DNA of 64,000 nt from Patella vulgata. Lineage: Eukaryota; Mollusca; Gastropoda; Patellidae. Every line of letters starts with the position of its first letter. The first letter of the stretch is position 1. The position numbers and the translations under genes were made by a program. Shown here in pieces: positions 35,317 to 46,718 of the stretch. The notes beneath the pieces were generated by a model. That model saw only the letters and a program-made list of their open reading frames with translations, searched no databases and was not told where the DNA came from. The stretch is from contig NC_065881.2 in the NCBI RefSeq assembly GCF_932274485.2, positions 87,534,224 to 87,598,223 of the forward strand, in the 5' to 3' direction.

Positions 35317-35690
35317 GGGGATCACACGGCTAAGTGGGTAAGACGCTGGCTCGCTAGCCTGGAGGTCGGATGTTCGATCCCTGCATTGGCCGAGAAAGTT
35401 CATTCAGATTTTCCGGCGTGGTTCCCCCTTTGTCAGTGATGCAGGATGGAGGGCCTGACAAGGACAGCTGCCTAGTCGTTCAGATGGGACGAAAAACCAA
35501 GGTCCTGTGTACACATTGGCGTGTGCGTAAAAGATCCCTTGGCAGTTGGAATTCGATATAAGAGTAGGCCGTAGTGCCGCTGTCCGGGCAAAATTTGCCT
35601 CATAGCACACTGTATGGCGTATGCCCGTCTTCATTATCCCAGTTTAGGAGAAGAACAGTAGGACATTAAACCCGTTTCATTTCATTTCAT
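35317..35690 (+). mobile_element. SINE-B, full length, just after the candidate KChIP first exon
   Basis: Head GGATCACACGGCTAAGTGGG (A-box-like TGGCTAAGTGG in other copies), B-box-like GTTCGATCCC, body with GGGCCTGACAAGGACAGCTG and AGATCCCTTGGCAGTTGGAA, tail GGACATTAAACCC and CATTTCATTTC. Flanks TTTTACATAGG and TTTAACATAGG form the TSD. Confidence 0.92.
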
Positions 35691-35699
35691 TTTAACATA

Positions 35700-36190
35700 G
35701 GATCCATCTGGGTGGGTTACATATGATCAGGCCTAGGTGGATTACAAATGATCAGGCCTGGATGGATTACATGTGATAAGGCCTGGGTGGGTTACATAGG
35801 GACCAGCCTTGGTGGGTTAAATATGATCAGGTATGGGTGGGTTACATAGGAACCAACCTGGGTGGGTTAAATAGGATAAGGCCTGGGTTGGTTACATCAG
35901 ATTTAGTCTTGATGGGTTACATAGGATCCAGCCTTGGTGGATTACATATGATCAGGTATGGGTAAGGCCTTGTTGGGTCACATAGAATAATGCCTTGTTG
36001 GGTTACATATGATGAGGCCTGGGTGGGTTACATAGTATAAGGCCTTGAGTTGGGTGGGTTACACAGGATGAACATCTTCATAGGCTACATTGGATCAAGT
36101 CCTGGGTGGGGGTTACATTGGATCAAGTCCTGAGTAGGGGTTACATTGGATCAAGTCCTGGAGGGGTTTTACATTGGATCAAGTCCTGGT
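35700..36190 (+). repeat. 25-27-bp minisatellite
   Basis: Variants of CCTGGGTGGGTTACATAGGA plus TCAGG; the last units change to ACATTGGATCAAGTCCTGG. Confidence 0.85.
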
Positions 36191-36295
36191 GGATTATCGT
36201 AATATTCTAACATTTAGAAAAAATAACCATTATATTATTTATATATGCTGCTAGATGTGGATTGAAATATTCATCCACACATACAATAACGCAGT

Positions 36296-36494
36296 CTTCT
36301 GATTCACAATATGGAGATAACTTGGGTTTAACAAAGTCTGTTTCCATGGTTACAAGCAGAGATAACTCAGGTTCTACACATGCTATATTCATGGTTACAA
36401 CACAGAGATAACTCAGGTTCTACAAAAGCTATTTCCATGGTTACAACACAGAGATAACTCGGGATCAACAAAGTCTATTTCCATGGTTACAATC
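36296..36494 (+). repeat. About 45-bp tandem repeat
   Basis: Four units with CAGAGATAACTCAGGTTCTA and TTTCCATGGTTACAA. Confidence 0.85.
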
Positions 36495-36641
36495 AGGGGC
36501 GTTCAGAGAAAGGTGGACAACGTCCTTGAACATGCAATTCGTTGGGTGGCAACTAATGAGTAGAATTAAAACAAATATTTGAAATTATCGCTTTTATTTC
36601 AGCTGCCATATTGAATTTGATATTTGTCAGTACTACACCCA

Positions 36642-36938
36642 ATAGGCCCTACTTGAGTTTTGGTACTAGGCCCTATACTATAGACTTGGTACCGGGCCCT
36701 ATACTTGAGTCTTGGTACTAGGCCCTATACTTGAGTCTTGGTACTAGGCCATATACTTGAGTCTTGGTACTAGGCCCTATACTCGAGTCTTGGTACTAGG
36801 CCCTATACTTGAGACTTGGTACTAGGCCCTATACTTGAGTCTTGGTACTAGGCCATATACTTGAATCTTGGTACTTGAGTCTTGGTACTAGGCCCAATAC
36901 TTGAGTCCTGGTACTAGGCCCTATACTTGAGTCTTGGG
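36642..36938 (+). repeat. 26-bp minisatellite
   Basis: About 11 units of TTGAGTCTTGGTACTAGGCC plus CTATAC. Confidence 0.9.
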
Positions 36939-37538
36939 ACATGTAAACATGCAGTTCTCCCTGGCATCAGAAAACCTCTACACATCATTCTTCACAACAC
37001 AAAGATACATGTTTACAGAATCACTACATACAGAAAAAAACATTTACATATTTTTAACGACCTGCTTTCGGAAAGAAAAACACATCATTTGATATTTACT
37101 AGTTCAAATGATTGACGATACAATTTCTTTTATTTTCGATGAAAGAAGATCGTGAATACACTGTCAATCGTGTAATTAAGCTCTCCTGACAATAAAAGGG
37201 CCCATGAACGATCAATATTTTCTACTTCACACTTCCACAATCTATCAGTCTATTTTCTTGTTGCATAATAATGCTGTGTCCGTTTGGTGATGATCACACC
37301 AGATTAGAACAGTCTTTAATAGAAAGTGTCTAGAATTTTATTATTCTATGATTGCCTGGGATCAATAGTTAGTCATTGTGCGGGGTTCTTTCCTCGCGAT
37401 AAAACACAGTAAAAGATAAAATGGAAGTAGAGAATTATTAAGTCATTAAGTCAAATTTTCTACACACTTGAAACAATTTCTATGAAAGATCTGAAAATCT
37501 GAAAAGTTTATATTTAAACCCCAAAATAGATTGAATGT

Positions 37539-37912
37539 GGGGATCACGTGGCTAAGTGGGTAAGACGCTAGCTCGCTAGCCTGGAGGTCGGGTGTTCGAT
37601 CCCTGCATTGGCCGAGAAAGTTCATCCAGATTTTCCGGCGTGTTTCTCCCTTGTCAGTGATGCAGGACGGAGGGGCTGACAAGGAAAGCTGTCTAGTCGT
37701 TCGGATGGGACGAAAAACCGAGGTCCCGTGTACACATTGGCGTGCACGTAAAAGATCCTTGGCAGTTGGAATTCGATATAAGAGTAGGCCGTAGTGCCGC
37801 TGTCCGGGCAAAATTTCCCTCATAGCACACTGTATGGCGTATGCCCGTCTTTATTATTCCAGTATAGGAGCAGAACAGTAGGACGTTAAACCCCATTTCA
37901 TTTCATTTGATT
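37539..37912 (+). mobile_element. SINE-B, full length (reference copy)
   Basis: Perfect TSD TAGATTGAATGT at 37527-37538 and 37913-37924. All segments present, with tail GGACGTTAAACCCCATTT then CATTTCATTTG. Confidence 0.93.
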
Positions 37913-37990
37913 TAGATTGAATGTTTTCTTGTTTATAGATATTGTTGGCTATATCACTGTAACTTGGGTATCATTTAATCTTGTGTATTT

Positions 37991-38363
37991 GGGGATCATG
38001 GTGGCTAAGTGGGTAAGACGCTGGCTGGCTAGCCTGGAGGTCGGGTGTTCTATACCGGCATTGGCCGAGAATGTTCATTCATATTTTCCGGCGTGATTCT
38101 CCCTTGTCAGTGGTGCAGAACGAGGGCCTGACAAGGACAGCTGTCTAGTCATTCGGATGGGACAAAAAACCGAGGTCCCGTGTACACGTTGGCGCACACG
38201 TAAAAGATCCCTTGACAGTTGGAATTCAATATAAGAGTAGGCCGTAGTGCCGCTGTCTGGGCAAAAATTCCCCCATAGCACACTGCATGGTGTATGCCCG
38301 TCTTCGTTAGCCCAGTTTGGAGCAGAACAGTAGGAAGTTAAACCCCATTTCATTTCATTTCAT
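37991..38363 (+). mobile_element. SINE-B, full length
   Basis: TSD ATCTTGTGTATTT on both sides (right copy 38364-38376). Lies 78 bp after the previous SINE-B and in the same orientation, as an independent insertion with a different TSD. Confidence 0.92.
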
Positions 38364-38484
38364 ATCTTGTGTATTTAGCACTAATTTCTTTTACATTCAT
38401 TCAATATTAAATCTTTGTTTAAAAATTTGTAAAAATCGTTTAAAATCAACAAAAATCATCTAATTTGTACTTGTGTCCAGTTTA

Positions 38485-38934
38485 AAACACAAATTATTTG
38501 TCAATTTAAATCAACATTGATGTTGTGATCTTACCGGGAAAAGAAGGGCTTCTGATATCCAATATATATTTAAGACAAAATAAAACATTTTACCATTGGT
38601 ACACTAATTGTGTACCATAATGCGTTTCAGTGCCATTTGTAAACAAGGGACTTGAAGAACAAGGCTAGACATATTCCACAAACGGTGATGCCATATTCTT
38701 TGCTGAAGAGCATGTGCAATACGGGTGTAAACTGGAATAACCGACGCTAGACGTTGCCATTTCATTTAGATTTCTGGCGTATTTCGCTGGAACATAAATG
38801 ATTTGAAATTACAGTAAAAACAGAAACGATTGAATGTAAATCAGTTTATATACATTCATATTACATTATTATATGTGTTGCGACTCATTTGTGTTCATTT
38901 CTAGGTCGCAAATATTAGCAATTTAGCTCCTTTA
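38485..38934 (+). repeat. Dispersed repeat pair P, copy 2
   Basis: Partner of 17836-18298, same orientation. Differences are scattered substitutions and short indels, so the two have evolved separately for some time. Confidence 0.75.
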
Positions 38935-39112
38935 ACTTCATTTCACTTCATTTCCAAAGAAGATTCCCAACTAAAACTCTCATATAAAAGAGTATCCCTC
39001 CATTCTACTTTGTAAAGTAGATATGTCATGAGTGTTAAAAGAGTCCCAAAGAATCCAAAACTCTCATTTCTTTTAAATATATTGAGAATTTTGTTGGCTG
39101 TAATGGCATATA

Positions 39113-39344
39113 GGGGGGTTGGATCACCGAATGGTTAGCATGTGTGCGCTGTATCATAAGGTCTGTCATTGAGTCAACTGGCGTGGTTTCGATTCCCTCG
39201 TCACATTCCACGTGGGTTTTCTCCTGTTCCTCCGGTTTCCTCCCACTGCTAAGGATCCTATGTGTTAGTCCCTAAATGACCTGGCTTGTGTCGAGTGGAT
39301 GTTAAACCCCATTTTTCTCTCTCTCTTTCTCGCTCTCTCTCTCC
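39113..39344 (+). mobile_element. SINE-A with internal deletions
   Basis: Head intact; part of the body (the AATTATTGAAATAAAA region) is missing. TSD AATGGCATATA flanks it. Confidence 0.88.
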
Positions 39345-39519
39345 AATGGCATATAAGTGAGAAAATGTATGTTTAATTTGTAAGCTACAAATGTCACGAA
39401 CTATCAGTGAGTCTTCCAGACACATCAATCTGGCAACGTTCGGATAATCACCAATTAATGTTTTTATTTTCAACCTGTGGTACACCATGATCACCTTTAT
39501 GTATGAAAGCCTTCTCTTG

Positions 39520-39880
39520 TGAGAGGATAAAAATGAGGTTTAACATATGGTAATTCAATTTTATTTCAATAATTCACCTGTGTGTATAGGTGTTTGGGTT
39601 CACCTGATTTGATGGAAGAGTAGGCCGTAGCTCCAATGTCTGAGTAAAATTTCTCTCATAGCACACTTTAGGGTCGCCTGTCCAACCTCGTGGGTTTTCT
39701 CCGGACTCTGATTTCCTCCCACTCCCACTGCACAAGCGAATTATTGAAATAAAAGTGAACCATATGTTAGTCCCGAAATGACCTAATTTGTGTCGAGTGG
39801 ACATTAAACTCCATTTCTCTCTCTTTCCATTCATCAGCTAACAGCAGAATAGTAGGATGTTAAACCCCATTTCACTTGAT
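39520..39880. mobile_element. Mosaic of SINE-A and SINE-B pieces
   Basis: Reverse SINE-A tail (39535-39600), SINE-B middle (39610-39668), forward SINE-A 3' part (39671-39832, ending CT), then a SINE-B tail (AGTAGGATGTTAAACCCCA). Consistent with a SINE-A inserted into a SINE-B beside an older reverse SINE-A. Confidence 0.7.
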
Positions 39881-39982
39881 TTCATTTAGATTCACCGGTT
39901 TAGGTTCACAAGCTGTTCTCTTGGTGCTCCAGGTGCTCCGGATGCTCCCATTGCTGAACACAGTGGCATTATGAATATTACA
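39840..39982 (+). repeat. Composite repeat D, forward
   Basis: SINE-B-like tail then TTTAGATTCACCGGTTTAGG, AGGTGCTCCGGATGCTCCCA and GCTGAACACAGTGGCATTAT. The same order occurs inverted at 18600-18825. The LINE stub follows immediately. Confidence 0.65.
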
Positions 39983-40310
39983 TACATCAGATAAACTACT
40001 TTTTAAGCCCAAAACTGTTCAACTAGTCTCTTATGGTCAGCGCTCTTTTAGTTATCAAGCACCGGTTTTGTGGAATAATCTACCATTTAGTTTAAAATGT
40101 TGTACATCTCTACATTCTTTTAAAAAAACAACTTAAAACACATTTATTTAATCAGGCTTTTAACTGACTCTGTATACAATCGTTAACATGTCCATAATCT
40201 TGTTGTTTATTTAAGATTACATTGTCACTTTATAAAGTGCCCCTGAACATGTTATATGAAAGGGTGCACTATAAATATGCTGTAATAATAATAATAAATA
40301 ATAATATTTA
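39983..40310 (+). mobile_element. LINE 3' end: reverse-transcriptase ORF C-terminus and tail
   Basis: Seen: a frame reading KPKTVQLVSYGQRSFSYQA then PVLWNNLPFSLK, one A-run shift, then KKQLKTHLFNQAFN and a stop at 40165-40167. The pattern R(S/A)FS..AP.LWN.LP...R...S...FK..LKT.LF..AF is the conserved C-terminal end of many non-LTR retrotransposon ORF2 proteins (CR1, Jockey, I and L2 type). About 110 bp of 3' UTR follow, containing TGCACTATAAATATGCTG, then an (AAT)n tail at about 40281-40305. It is heavily 5'-truncated and non-functional. Clade not determined. Confidence 0.75.
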
Positions 40311-40497
40311 TCACTGTTACAGGTGAATGACTGTTTCAGAAATACCTGATACTGTACCTGTGTGTATACATATACAGGTGAATCACTGTGTCTGAAATAC
40401 CTGATACTGTGTAGACGTATACAACTCATATTTAATATTTAAAACACTGTCTCGAGCTCACATTATAATTTGAAATGGTAGGCTACTGCTTCCATTT

Positions 40498-40781
40498 ACC
40501 AAGAAAGTTCGTCCAGATTTTCTGGCGTGGTTCCCCCTTGTCAGTGATGCAAAACGGAGGGCCTGACAAGGACAGCTGTCTATTCATTTGGATGAGATGA
40601 AAAACCGAGGTCCCGTGCACGTAAAAGATCCCTTGTCAGTTGGAATTTGATGTAAGAGTAGGCCGTAGTGCCGCTGTCTGGGCAAAATTTCCCTGATAGC
40701 ACACTGTATGGCGTATGCCCATCTTCATTAGCCCAGTTCGGAGCAAAACAGTAGGACGTTAAACTCCATTTCATTTCATTT
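40498..40781 (+). mobile_element. SINE-B, head missing
   Basis: From CCAAGAAAGTTCGTCCAGAT to GGACGTTAAACTCCATTTCA, missing the region between CGAGGTCCCGTG and CACGTAAAAG. Confidence 0.88.
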
Positions 40782-41298
40782 CTACTGCTTCCAGCTTGAC
40801 TAATTTAAGTTAAGACCTATACACCACTAAGACTGATTGCGTGTCACGAAATTGACACATTAATGATAATGTCATCTCCATCATGCCAAATGCTAATCTG
40901 CGTACAACTGATCACCTCTCTACGTATCGAACCGCTAATGATATCGGTTCATTCACAGATTATTTTCACATCAATAAGTAAGATTATTAGTTTGTCTCTG
41001 ATTTCACGGGACATGATTGACATTCTGATTACAGATCCTGCGTTCTACTTTCATTTTTTAGAATGAATCGGATCTGATATTTAACTAGTAGTCTGACATT
41101 GATTTAGAAGGTTTAAAATTACATCCTGTAAAAAATAGTAGCCATTGAAAACAGAATTTGAAAATCTTGATATTGCTTGAAAAGTAATATCTAGTACACA
41201 GCGAAAGCCTTTCAGTAAACAAGATAATACAAATTATGAAAAATTAAAGATAGGCCTAGGCATTTCTGCTGGCCCTGAGGCACATTTTGATAGGTGGC

Positions 41299-41659
41299 CA
41301 ATCAAATTAAAATACAGATCTATGTTTTGGGGTTTTTTATACTTTCAATGGCCCCTATATGAAAATCTGACCAGTTGTAGTGATAAGTCTCGTCAGAGGT
41401 CATACTAGCGGCCTTTGACCCTATGACTTCAGACATTTGATTAACCAATCAGCGTTGCTGTTTCTAGTGTGTTACCCACAGTTCCGTGCACCTCACGTGC
41501 ACCTCATATGCACCTCATGCCAAAAACTCACCGTAACAGACCGTTTCATTGGCTAATCCCTCACACCAACCAGAACGCGGGTTATATAACAACTTTTCCA
41601 GATCATAGCGTAGTAAATTTTGAACTATAAAAAATAGGAACTGTGTTTTAATCAGATTG
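41299..41659 (-). mobile_element. MITE, family M9, copy 2 (perfect 9-bp TSD)
   Basis: 361 bp in reverse orientation, bounded by a perfect 9-bp duplication ATAGGTGGC (41290-41298 and 41660-41668). The inverted termini (CAATC...ATTAAAATACAGATC and its inverse) identify the family. This copy defines the element ends. Confidence 0.88.
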
Positions 41660-41901
41660 ATAGGTGGCCTGAAAATACAGATATTTTGGGTTCACCGATA
41701 AAAGAAATAAACTTAACTTTAACAACAGAAAATTTATTACAAAAAATTCACAACCAATATTTTTTTTTACAGTACTGTAATTACTATCAGATATTTTTTT
41801 TATGGCTTGGATTTTGGCACATGCTTTGATTGCCTAATGGTTAATCCAGTGCTGGTACTTAAGATCAAAATATACATGTTTGTTCCAGACTTGTCCTAAA
41901 T

Positions 41902-42468
41902 CGTGATCCCTGCATTGGCAGAGAAAGTTCATCATGATTTCCCCTTGTCAGTGGTGCAGAACGGAGGGCCTGACAAGGACAGCTGTCTAGTCTTTCGGAT
42001 GAGACCAAAAACCGAGGTCCCGTGTATACATTGGAATGCACGAGAGAGAGAGAGAAATGGGGTTTAACGTCCACTCGACACAAACTAGGTCATTTTGGGA
42101 CTAACATATGGTTTAATTTTATTTCAATAATTCGCTTGCGCGTAGGGGTCTTTAGCAGTGGGAGGAAACCGGAGGACCCGGAGAAAACCCACGAGGTTGG
42201 ACAGGCGACCCTACTCCTTGCCACGTACAACTGGGGATTCGTAACCACACCAGTTAACTTAATGACAGGCCTTATGATACAGCGCGCGCATGCTAACCAT
42301 TCAGCCATCCAACCAGCCAGGAATGCACGTAAAAGATCCATTGGCTGTTGGAATTCGATATAAGAGTGGGCGATAGTGCCTCTGCCCGGGCAAAATTTCC
42401 CTCATAGCACACTGTATGGCGAATGCAGTACAGTAGGACGTTAAACCTCCATTTCATTTCATTTCATT
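41902..42468 (+). mobile_element. SINE-B split by a reverse SINE-A
   Basis: Left part 41902-42042 and right part 42330-42468 join in register when the SINE-A is removed. The head is partly missing (starts at about CGTGATCCCTGCATTGGC). Confidence 0.9.
42043..42319 (-). mobile_element. SINE-A, full length, nested inside a SINE-B
   Basis: Interrupts a SINE-B at its GGAATGCACG sequence, which is duplicated at 42033-42042 and 42320-42329. It is therefore younger than the host SINE-B (41902-42468). Confidence 0.93.
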
Positions 42469-42552
42469 GTCCTAAATCGTAACTTCCCTTGAAAATAGAG
42501 AGAGAGATAAGTGACTTTAATATTTTCATTTTTATTGTTAAACTCTATAAAT

Positions 42553-42697
42553 GGCTGTGCTGTTCTAATCTACCTAAAATCATAACTATCTGATGTTCTA
42601 GAGAATATATTGTATTGTGGTCTTGTCATGTTAATAAATATCTAAATAACAATCTATATAACATTTAAAACCAGAAAAAAGAGGCATATTTATTTCT
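42553..42697 (-). mobile_element. Family R, 5' arm fragment
   Basis: Inverse of the 56599 copy's first 145 bp (AACAGCACAGCCATTTATAG through ATATGCCTC). Rest of the element absent. Confidence 0.6.
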
Positions 42698-42700
42698 TAC

Positions 42701-42936
42701 GTGAGAGAGAGAGAAATGGGGTTTAACGTTCACTCGACACAAACTAGGTCATTTTGGGACTAACATATGGTTCAATTCTGTTTCAATAATTCGCTTGCGT
42801 GTTGGGGTCTTTAGCAGTGGGAGGAAACCAAAAAACCAGAGAAAACCCACGAGGTTGGACATGTACAACTGGGGAATCGAAACCATGTCAGTTGACTCAA
42901 TAACAGACCTTATGATGCAGTGCACACGCGCTAACC
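42701..42936 (-). mobile_element. SINE-A, reverse
   Basis: GAGAGAGAGAAATGGGGTTT through TGCAGTGCACACGCGCTAAC, with a short internal deletion. The 5' arm of a family R element lies just upstream. Confidence 0.85.
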
Positions 42937-42986
42937 AGTCATCTTTTACAGTTTTATTAGAAGACTTTCGTAATACTCCGTGAAAC

Positions 42987-43155
42987 GGGGGGTTGGATGG
43001 CTGAATGGTTAGCGTGCGCGTGCTGTATCATAAAGTCAGTCATTGAGTCGACTGGCGCAAGCGAATTATGTAAATAAAATTAAACCATGTGTTAGTCCCG
43101 AATTAACGACCTAGTTTGTGTCGAGTGGACGTTAAACCCCATTTCTCTCTCTCTC
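42987..43155 (+). mobile_element. SINE-A with a large internal deletion
   Basis: The head runs directly into the CGCAAGCGAATTA segment, so the B-box-to-body part is missing. TSD ACTCCGTGAAAC on both sides is intact, so the deletion came after insertion or was already in the source copy. Confidence 0.88.
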
Positions 43156-43824
43156 ACTCCGTGAAACAGATTGATCTGATCTCCCTCCCGTACTAAATTG
43201 TGTAGTTGACTCAAACTCTCTCTTATTCATTTACGTAACATTAAACGATATTAATAATATGACTACTGGTAATATTATTACTTGTTCAATATAAGTGGTA
43301 CACTCACTATGTTTTTATTATTCTTCCGTTTATTAACAATGTCTGAAATTTTAGAGGAGGCTTTTACAGGGATTGAAATGTTAAAAGCCTTGTCAAGTTA
43401 CGCTGAAATATAATACAATACAAAACACGATAAGAAATCTAACAAATTTGATATTTACAGAATGTCAGAAGTGGTAATAACAATATATTGATTACTCCCG
43501 TCTTGACTCGAGCCTCCATTTTCTAGGAAAATAATTACTTGTTTCCACTGGAAAATAATATCCTTATGACAAATTCTACTGGTGCGATGGACGTCCAGGA
43601 AACTAATAATAAATCAATACATCGACTAAATAACGCGGAGGCGGTGGTCATTTCTACTGGATGTCGGATCAATATCCACCTGATTGTAACAGTCGTTTGT
43701 TAATGGCGGATTTATTAAATGATCCAAGATAAAGCCGTCTAACAAAATAAATTGACTGTCAAGGAACAATAATCACGATCGGTGGCTTCCGCAATCACGC
43801 ATCACAAGAATTTTGACCATGAAA
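43156..43824. other. Unique island within the putative intron
   Basis: Repeat-free stretch with mixed base composition (for example GGCGGATTTATTAAATGATC, GTCAAGGAACAATAATCACG). No coding frame. Confidence 0.35.
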
Positions 43825-43925
43825 TGAAATGAAACAAGGTTTAATGTTGTATTTCTCGGCACAGTTCATGATAAAGACGTGGGTTTTACTGTCAGGGGAT
43901 CTTTAACGTCCACATAGTTTTTTTT
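43825..43925 (-). mobile_element. Third SINE 3' end (SINE-C), reverse
   Basis: On the minus strand: GTGGACGTTAAAGATCCCCT, GACAGTAAAACCCACGTC, then ACATTAAACCTTGTTTCATT with CATTTC tail. Tail architecture is as in SINE-B but the body differs. It opens the 43905-44393 array. Confidence 0.55.
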
Positions 43926-44393
43926 TTAAATTAAATTTCTACCTGTCAGAAGATCTTTAATGTCCACACAGTTTTCTTTTTAATTCGATTTTCCACCTGT
44001 CAGGAGATCTTTAATGTTCACGTAGTATTCTTTTTAATTTGATTTCCACCTGTCAGGAGATCTTTAATGTTCACGTAGTTTTCTTGATTTCCACCTGTCA
44101 GGAGATCTTTAACGTCCATGTAATTTTCTTTTTAATTCGATTTCCACCAGTCAGGAGATCTTTAACATCCACACTTTGTTCTTTTTAATTTGATTTCCAC
44201 CTGTCAGGAGATCTTTAACGTCCATGTAATTTTCTTTTTAATACGATTTCCACCTGTCAGGAGATCTTTAATGTCCACACAGTGTTCTTTTTAATTCGAT
44301 TTCCCACCTGTCAGGAGATCGTTAACGCCCATGTAGTGTTCTTTTTAATTTGATTTTCATCTGACAGGAGATCTTTAACGTCCACATAGTTTT
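43905..44393 (-). repeat. 53-bp minisatellite built on a SINE tail
   Basis: About nine units with TCCACCTGTCAGGAGATCTT, TAACGTCCACGTAGTTTTCT and TTTTAATTCGAT. The GTTAAAGATC..CTGACAG part equals the neighbouring SINE-C body. Confidence 0.85.
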
Positions 44394-44954
44394 CTTGTCC
44401 CTTTCGAACTAGTAGAACCAGTGACAGGAGAAAAAAAAACAGGTTGAAAAACTATTAAAGTAATTTCTGGCATCCGTCAATTCATTTGTGCGAAACCAGA
44501 GATTTGGAGAAATGCACAAGGTGATCCTACTCCTTGTCAGGTACAAGGGTGGGATTAATGACAGACCTGGTGATCTTAATCACAGGTGTTAGACCACTTG
44601 ACCACCATTCACTTTGACCACTTGACCACCACTCACCTTAACCACTTGACCACCACTCACCCATCAGAATCTATTAGACATATTGGTTGACCTAACACAA
44701 CTATAAAAAGATAAGATGGTACTTGTTCACCTGTATGTTTATTGCCTGATCACCTGTAATTAAGCTACAGGTAAATCACATGCCATCATGATAGTAATCA
44801 CCTGATGTTGCAAGTATAATTTTACACATGATCAGTGCACGTCACCTTCAACACGTTAATTATTGAAATTCTAATTTTATCTAAAAATGTAAAAAATATC
44901 CAATTATTACAGGTAGTCAATTGTCCACCTGTGGTGACATGACCTGTCAGGAAA

Positions 44955-45690
44955 CAGCTGTATCATAGAGAGAGAGAGAGAGAGCAAGAGAGAGAGAGAA
45001 AGAAAGAGAGAGAGAAATGGGCTTTTAGGTTCACTTGACATAAACTAGGTTTTTTCAGGACAGACAGGGTTCAATTTTATTTCAATAATTTGCTTGTTCA
45101 GTTTGTTCCATTCACAAGGGGGAGGGTGTGGATGGCTGATTGGTTAGCATATGCACGCTGTTTCATAAGGTCTGTCATTGAGTCAACTGGCACGGTTTTG
45201 ATTCCTCGGCAATAGTGACTAGAAGTAGGGTCGCCTGTCCAACCTCGTGGTTTGTTCTGGGTCCCCCTGTTTCCTCCCATTTCTAAAGACCCCTATTATT
45301 GAAATAAACTTGAACCATATGTTAGTCCCGAAAGGACCAAGTTTGTGTCGAGTAGACATTAAACCCTGTTTCTCTCTCTCTCTTAAATGTTGGTTCCCCA
45401 AAACGAGTTCTGGTTGATGATCTGAGCGTTTGGGAAGAGTTGTTTTGATGTATAAGTTCCGTGAGAAAGGCTGGTGAATTGGGATTGTTGAGGCAGTTGA
45501 GAGAGAGAGAGAGAGAGAGTTTAACGTCCACTCGACACAACTAGGTCATTTCGGGACTAACATATTTTAGCAGTTGGAAGAAACCAGAGTTGCGTACAAC
45601 CGAGGCATCGAAACCAGGCCATTTGACTCAATGACCGACCTTATGATACAGCGCACATATGCTAACCATTCGGCCATCCAATCCCCAGTT
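44955..45690. mobile_element. Cluster of three SINE-A copies
   Basis: 44962-45115: reverse 3' half with the CTTGTTCAGTTTGTTCCATT junction of the dimer subfamily. 45116-45384: forward copy with head GGATGGCTGATTGGTTAGCA. 45500-45690: reverse, internally deleted copy. Between them, 45385-45499 is unassigned. Confidence 0.75.
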
Positions 45691-46416
45691 AAAAGCGAAC
45701 TTGCAGTTAAATTTATAACTTGCTTTACTTTAAGAAATCCGACAGTTTACAAAAATAAAATAGGAAGCGCGGATCAAAATACAAATGGATTGAATCCCAT
45801 AAGCTTGGGTCAATCTCAGGTCAATTTGAAACATTTACTGACACGGCAACAACACGTCTGGGAAAAAACCTCTTAAATTGGCCAGTGGACATTAATATAT
45901 CTTACTTACGCTGCTGTAAAAAGCTTTTAACGGAAATAGATGGCGTCAAAAACCTGAGGAGAAAATTCAGTTGAATATCTCCTGAATATCACCGTTTTCA
46001 TTGATTCGTGATTTTTACGAGTAGGCCGACCATTAGTATGATTCCCTATCTAATGTACGTCGTATAATCCCACGAAAGATTTAAGAGTTGATTCTTACTC
46101 TTAATGCATTAACTGCACACAGAGAACTAGCCACTCTACTTTGAGAATAGATCTCTGTTTTAAATGGCCGCCATATCCAACAATTTGTATACTGTTTTGT
46201 AATGCGGTCCTACTCTGGTTCACATCTGTTATACAAAATAACTAATTAAAACTTTTTTGATCTTAATAAATGAAAGCAGAAAGTATACTTAATTTTTTCT
46301 ACTAAAGTTGTCGAATTAGGACATAAAATGTCGGTCAACTAGCTTGATGTCTGTTCTCAAGTGGAGCTTATTTTAGACAGACAGCGTAAGTTTAGTATGA
46401 TTTTAATGTACATGTT
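45691..46416. other. Unassigned DNA
   Basis: No recognised element. It merges into the 74-bp repeat. Confidence 0.5.
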
Positions 46417-46646
46417 ATAATCCGAAGATAGATTTGGAGTGGTTTTAATGACATATGAAATTGTTCTAAGTTCTATTGATCATAAGTTGGTTAATCCGAA
46501 GATAGATTTGGAGTGGTTTTAATGACATATGAAATTGTTCTAAGTTCTATTGATCATAAGTTGGTTAATCCGAAGATAGATTTGGAGTGGTTTTAATGAC
46601 ATATAAAATTGTTCTATAAAAGTTCTATTGATCATAAGTTGGTTAA
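46417..46646 (+). repeat. 74-bp tandem repeat, three copies
   Basis: Units begin TAATCCGAAGATAGATTTGG and end TTGATCATAAGTTGG. Very similar to each other, so recent. Confidence 0.9.
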
Positions 46647-46718
46647 TTTACGTAAACTCATTTTAAAATCTTTACAAAATGGTTTCTTTTGAAAACAGAA
46701 TTCTGGTTTTGTATTTCT

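Noticed and set aside
37446-37823. 125-codon frame, and relatives at 25177, 35404 and 61255
   Set aside because: Translations of SINE-B, not a protein family.
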